Origin: Toxoplasma gondii ME49
Taxonomy: Eukaryota > Apicomplexa > Conoidasida > Eucoccidiorida > Sarcocystidae
NCBI RefSeq assembly: GCF_000006565.2
Contig: NC_031478.1
Span: forward strand, 6,831,057-6,895,056
Reading direction: 5' to 3'
Length of the DNA stretch: 64,000 nucleotides
In this document: positions 61,901 to 64,000 of the stretch, piece by piece
Layout: the number at the start of each line of letters is the position of its first letter
How positions within the stretch are numbered: position 1 is the first letter of the stretch
Made by a program: the position numbers and the translations under genes
The notes under the pieces: generated by a model
Databases searched by the model: none
What the model saw: the letters and a program-made list of their open reading frames with translations, nothing else
What the model was told of the DNA's origin: nothing

Positions 61901-63946
61901 GGCGTTCGGCTTTCAAGACAACTGCGTTCCGTACACTGGTTGTTAATCCAAGCAAAATCTCTATGCAATTTTTATCGGTCTCACCGTCGCCTCCCTTATT
62001 TTCTGGAATGTGTCTTCTGTATTCTGCGACTTCTCGACTTCCTCAACTGTGATTTTCTGCAGGGCGTTCGCAATCAGCTTCTCCATGCCATACATCCTTC
62101 GCCAGCGTCCTGACGACGCGGAAAATGCTGCAGCCGCAGCGTCCTTGATGACTGACTGTTGCCATTGACAAAGTTTGTGTCTGCATACATTCCAACGGCT
62201 CGTAGTGTGAAGGGGGTTTTGAGGTGCCATTGCTCGACAAGAGCTATCGACCCTTGAGTGCCGTCCACGTTCCAGGAATGTTTCTGATTCGATCTGATAG
62301 AACTAGACACTATTCGACGTACTAGATGGATTTCAGTAACAGAGTATCTACATCAGAAGGACACAGACGCGCCCAAACCACTTTGGCTACCAAAGCTGTA
62401 GACCCCCTCTGAGGTGAGTTCCCTAAAAATAAGCGTAACAGCTCTATTCGGATAACAGTTGGATGTAGTACACTACATGATACACCGTAACACACAGGCG
62501 GGACAGGCGTTGACGGTATTCGCTCGCGGCTGCGCTGCAGCTGCGGTATGACTTGGACATTAAACTAGAAAGCATCTTTCAGAGTTGAGAAAGATAACGT
62601 TTCCGACTGCTGGGTGGGATTACACCTTTTTCGGATGGATTCTTTCTTCGAGGCGAGGGCATCTTCCATCTCTTTAACGAAAGTCGATCGAAGCTGTCTT
62701 TCTGCGTGCACTTCCTGAGATGAATCAAGACACCTGTAGATGGACACTTAAGAACTCCGCAGCAACCGATTCTTCGCAGATTCAAGAAAGGGATAGCCTA
62801 TTCCTTTCGGCGGGTGGTATCTCGTGTGGAAGCTCGTTTCGACTGGCACGATGACACAACAATGCCCAGAGTGCAACTTTTGGTGGCGCTGCTGCTTCTG
62901 CTATCGTCCTTTGCTGGCTTCGTCTATCACCTCAGATGTGCGAATGTGTTCTATTCAGCAGGGCAAAAGCAATGCAACAACTCACATTTTCAAGCGACCG
63001 TGACTCTGACATCAGCCGATGTTTCATCCGCAGTTGTTTTCTGAGAACAAGGAATGTTACGGGTTTCCATCCAATCACTCAACCGCATGTACTACACTGC
63101 CAGTGGCGGCTGAAGACCAAGTGCATTGGACGTTCACCTCTAACAAAAACACCTGTTGTCTCGGCTCGTGAAGTCACAACAGGCCCGTCCAGTCAGGAAG
63201 TCAGTATCACCTTCATTTCTACCGCAAAGTCAACTGTACCAGTTTGGCACACCCCCACGCACAATGAGTCGTTCTCATTTACACCGCCGAACTTTGCTTT
63301 CGTTTATTGTGACTGTTCGCTTACTCTAACAAACGTTGCTTCTCTTTCAGTTCTCCCTGGTAACCCTTTGACTTCTCTTGCATCTTCACTATCCGCTGAC
63401 GGAGAAGCTCTTTCTCTCTCTGAGTGTCACAAGAGAATCGTACCAGGAGCAACACGACGGAAAGCGCGAAATGCTCTTTCACTGTTCCTTGTGCAGGAGA
63501 AATTCTGAACTGCACAGAACAGACTAACATCTCAGTGGTGGTAGCCTAGAGGTCCTCTACATGTAAAATTCTTGCGACATACTTTCCTGTCCTGCAGCCA
63601 TCAATGAGAGACGTGTATTTCCCGTCGAAAGAACCAGGTTGTACGGATCACTAACCCGTAACTACAACGCGTGGTAAATCAAAACGCAATTACCAAAGGT
63701 CGGAGAGACGCCCTTACTTTCGTTCTGTCTAGGATATGTCTATAAACTTTCCTGGTAGCGTTTGTTTCCTCGATACGACGTTGCATATCCTGCAACTTTG
63801 CTTGTAACTGGTGTTCTTTCTGCGGTCAGGAGAGATTTGCAGCGACGCGTAACTGAAGTGAGTCAGCAACATGTCATCCCGAACCTTACATGAAACGGCA
63901 TGCTGTTCACGAAGTTATCAAAAACAGAAGACACCGTGTTTTCTCG
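58917..63946 (-). CDS. Coiled-coil protein resembling outer dynein arm docking-complex subunits (5' end beyond the right edge)
   Basis: Docking-complex proteins of the CCDC63/CCDC114/CCDC151 group anchor outer dynein arms to axonemal doublets. In a coccidian the plausible site is the flagellated male gamete. Exons 5' to 3': 63946-63890, 63819-63718, 63419-63325, 62733-62626, 62180-61985, 61725-61624, 61376-61287, 60808-60753, 60483-60390, 60073-59975, 59330-58917. All are GT-AG with matching phases; 470 residues seen. The N-terminal part is heptad-rich (KEHQLQAKLQDMQRRIEETN, REKELLRQRIVKMQE, FVKEMEDALASKKESIRKR). Then comes EDTFQKIREATGLDDVMDIV followed by QKFLNKDVEHGQLQQL, which resembles the family's 'F-x-K-I-K-E-x-T-G-v-s-D' plus 'V-x-x-F-l' segment. 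A later SLDALTETTTQLDHA helix fits the rest. The C-terminal 137 residues are polar and acidic without family resemblance. An alternative model using 61087-60960 and 60842-60753 would insert a membrane-spanning segment. The family assignment is from memory of the pattern and is tentative; the exon chain is more secure. Confidence 0.62.
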
Positions 63947-64000
63947 CTGGGTACCAGTACAGGATATGCGCATAGCCGAAGAATGACAGTCGAAATGCAG

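Noticed and set aside
1..64000. tRNA and other structured RNA genes
   Set aside because: I found no cloverleaf pattern or RNA polymerase III box pair convincing enough by eye; a tRNAscan-SE/Infernal run would settle it.

Overview
The window reads as nuclear DNA of a tissue-cyst coccidian, Toxoplasma gondii or a very close relative. Its genes are split into many short exons, it is full of (TA)n microsatellites and TGCATGC-type motifs, it contains a nuclear fragment of apicomplexan-type mitochondrial cytochrome b, and above all it holds a complete glutamine-dependent carbamoyl phosphate synthetase II (CPSII) gene. Joining 37 exons of CPSII gives one uninterrupted frame of 1687 codons, the length and exon number I recall for T. 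gondii CPSII. I built all gene models by hand from open frames, splice consensus, phase matching and family motifs. No transcript evidence was available.

Layout: (1) 159-5857, minus: a Tat-SF1/Cus2-type splicing factor whose 3' end lies beyond the left edge. (2) 8276-12413, plus: thiamine pyrophosphokinase, divergent from gene 1, with two GC-AG introns. (3) 13823-37873, minus: CPSII, the first enzyme of de novo pyrimidine synthesis, filling 24 kb and convergent with gene 2. (4) 40517-43824, plus: the iron-sulfur subunit of mitochondrial succinate dehydrogenase, divergent from CPSII. (5) 45825-46217: a rearranged nuclear copy of mitochondrial cytochrome b, followed by AT-rich DNA of unclear origin. 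(6) 47900-52912, plus: a saccharopine-dehydrogenase-like oxidoreductase. (7) 55031-57666, plus: an acidic, probably nuclear protein with a SUMO-interacting motif. (8) 58917-63946, minus: a coiled-coil protein resembling outer-dynein-arm docking proteins, with its 5' end beyond the right edge.

These are separately transcribed housekeeping genes, with no operon-like organisation. Loose links are metabolic. CPSII feeds the pyrimidine pathway, whose dihydroorotate dehydrogenase passes electrons to ubiquinone, the pool that succinate dehydrogenase also feeds. Thiamine pyrophosphokinase makes the cofactor of pyruvate and 2-oxoglutarate dehydrogenases. The least described parts are the SUMO-motif acidic protein and the docking-complex-like gene, whose short exons are easy to miss.
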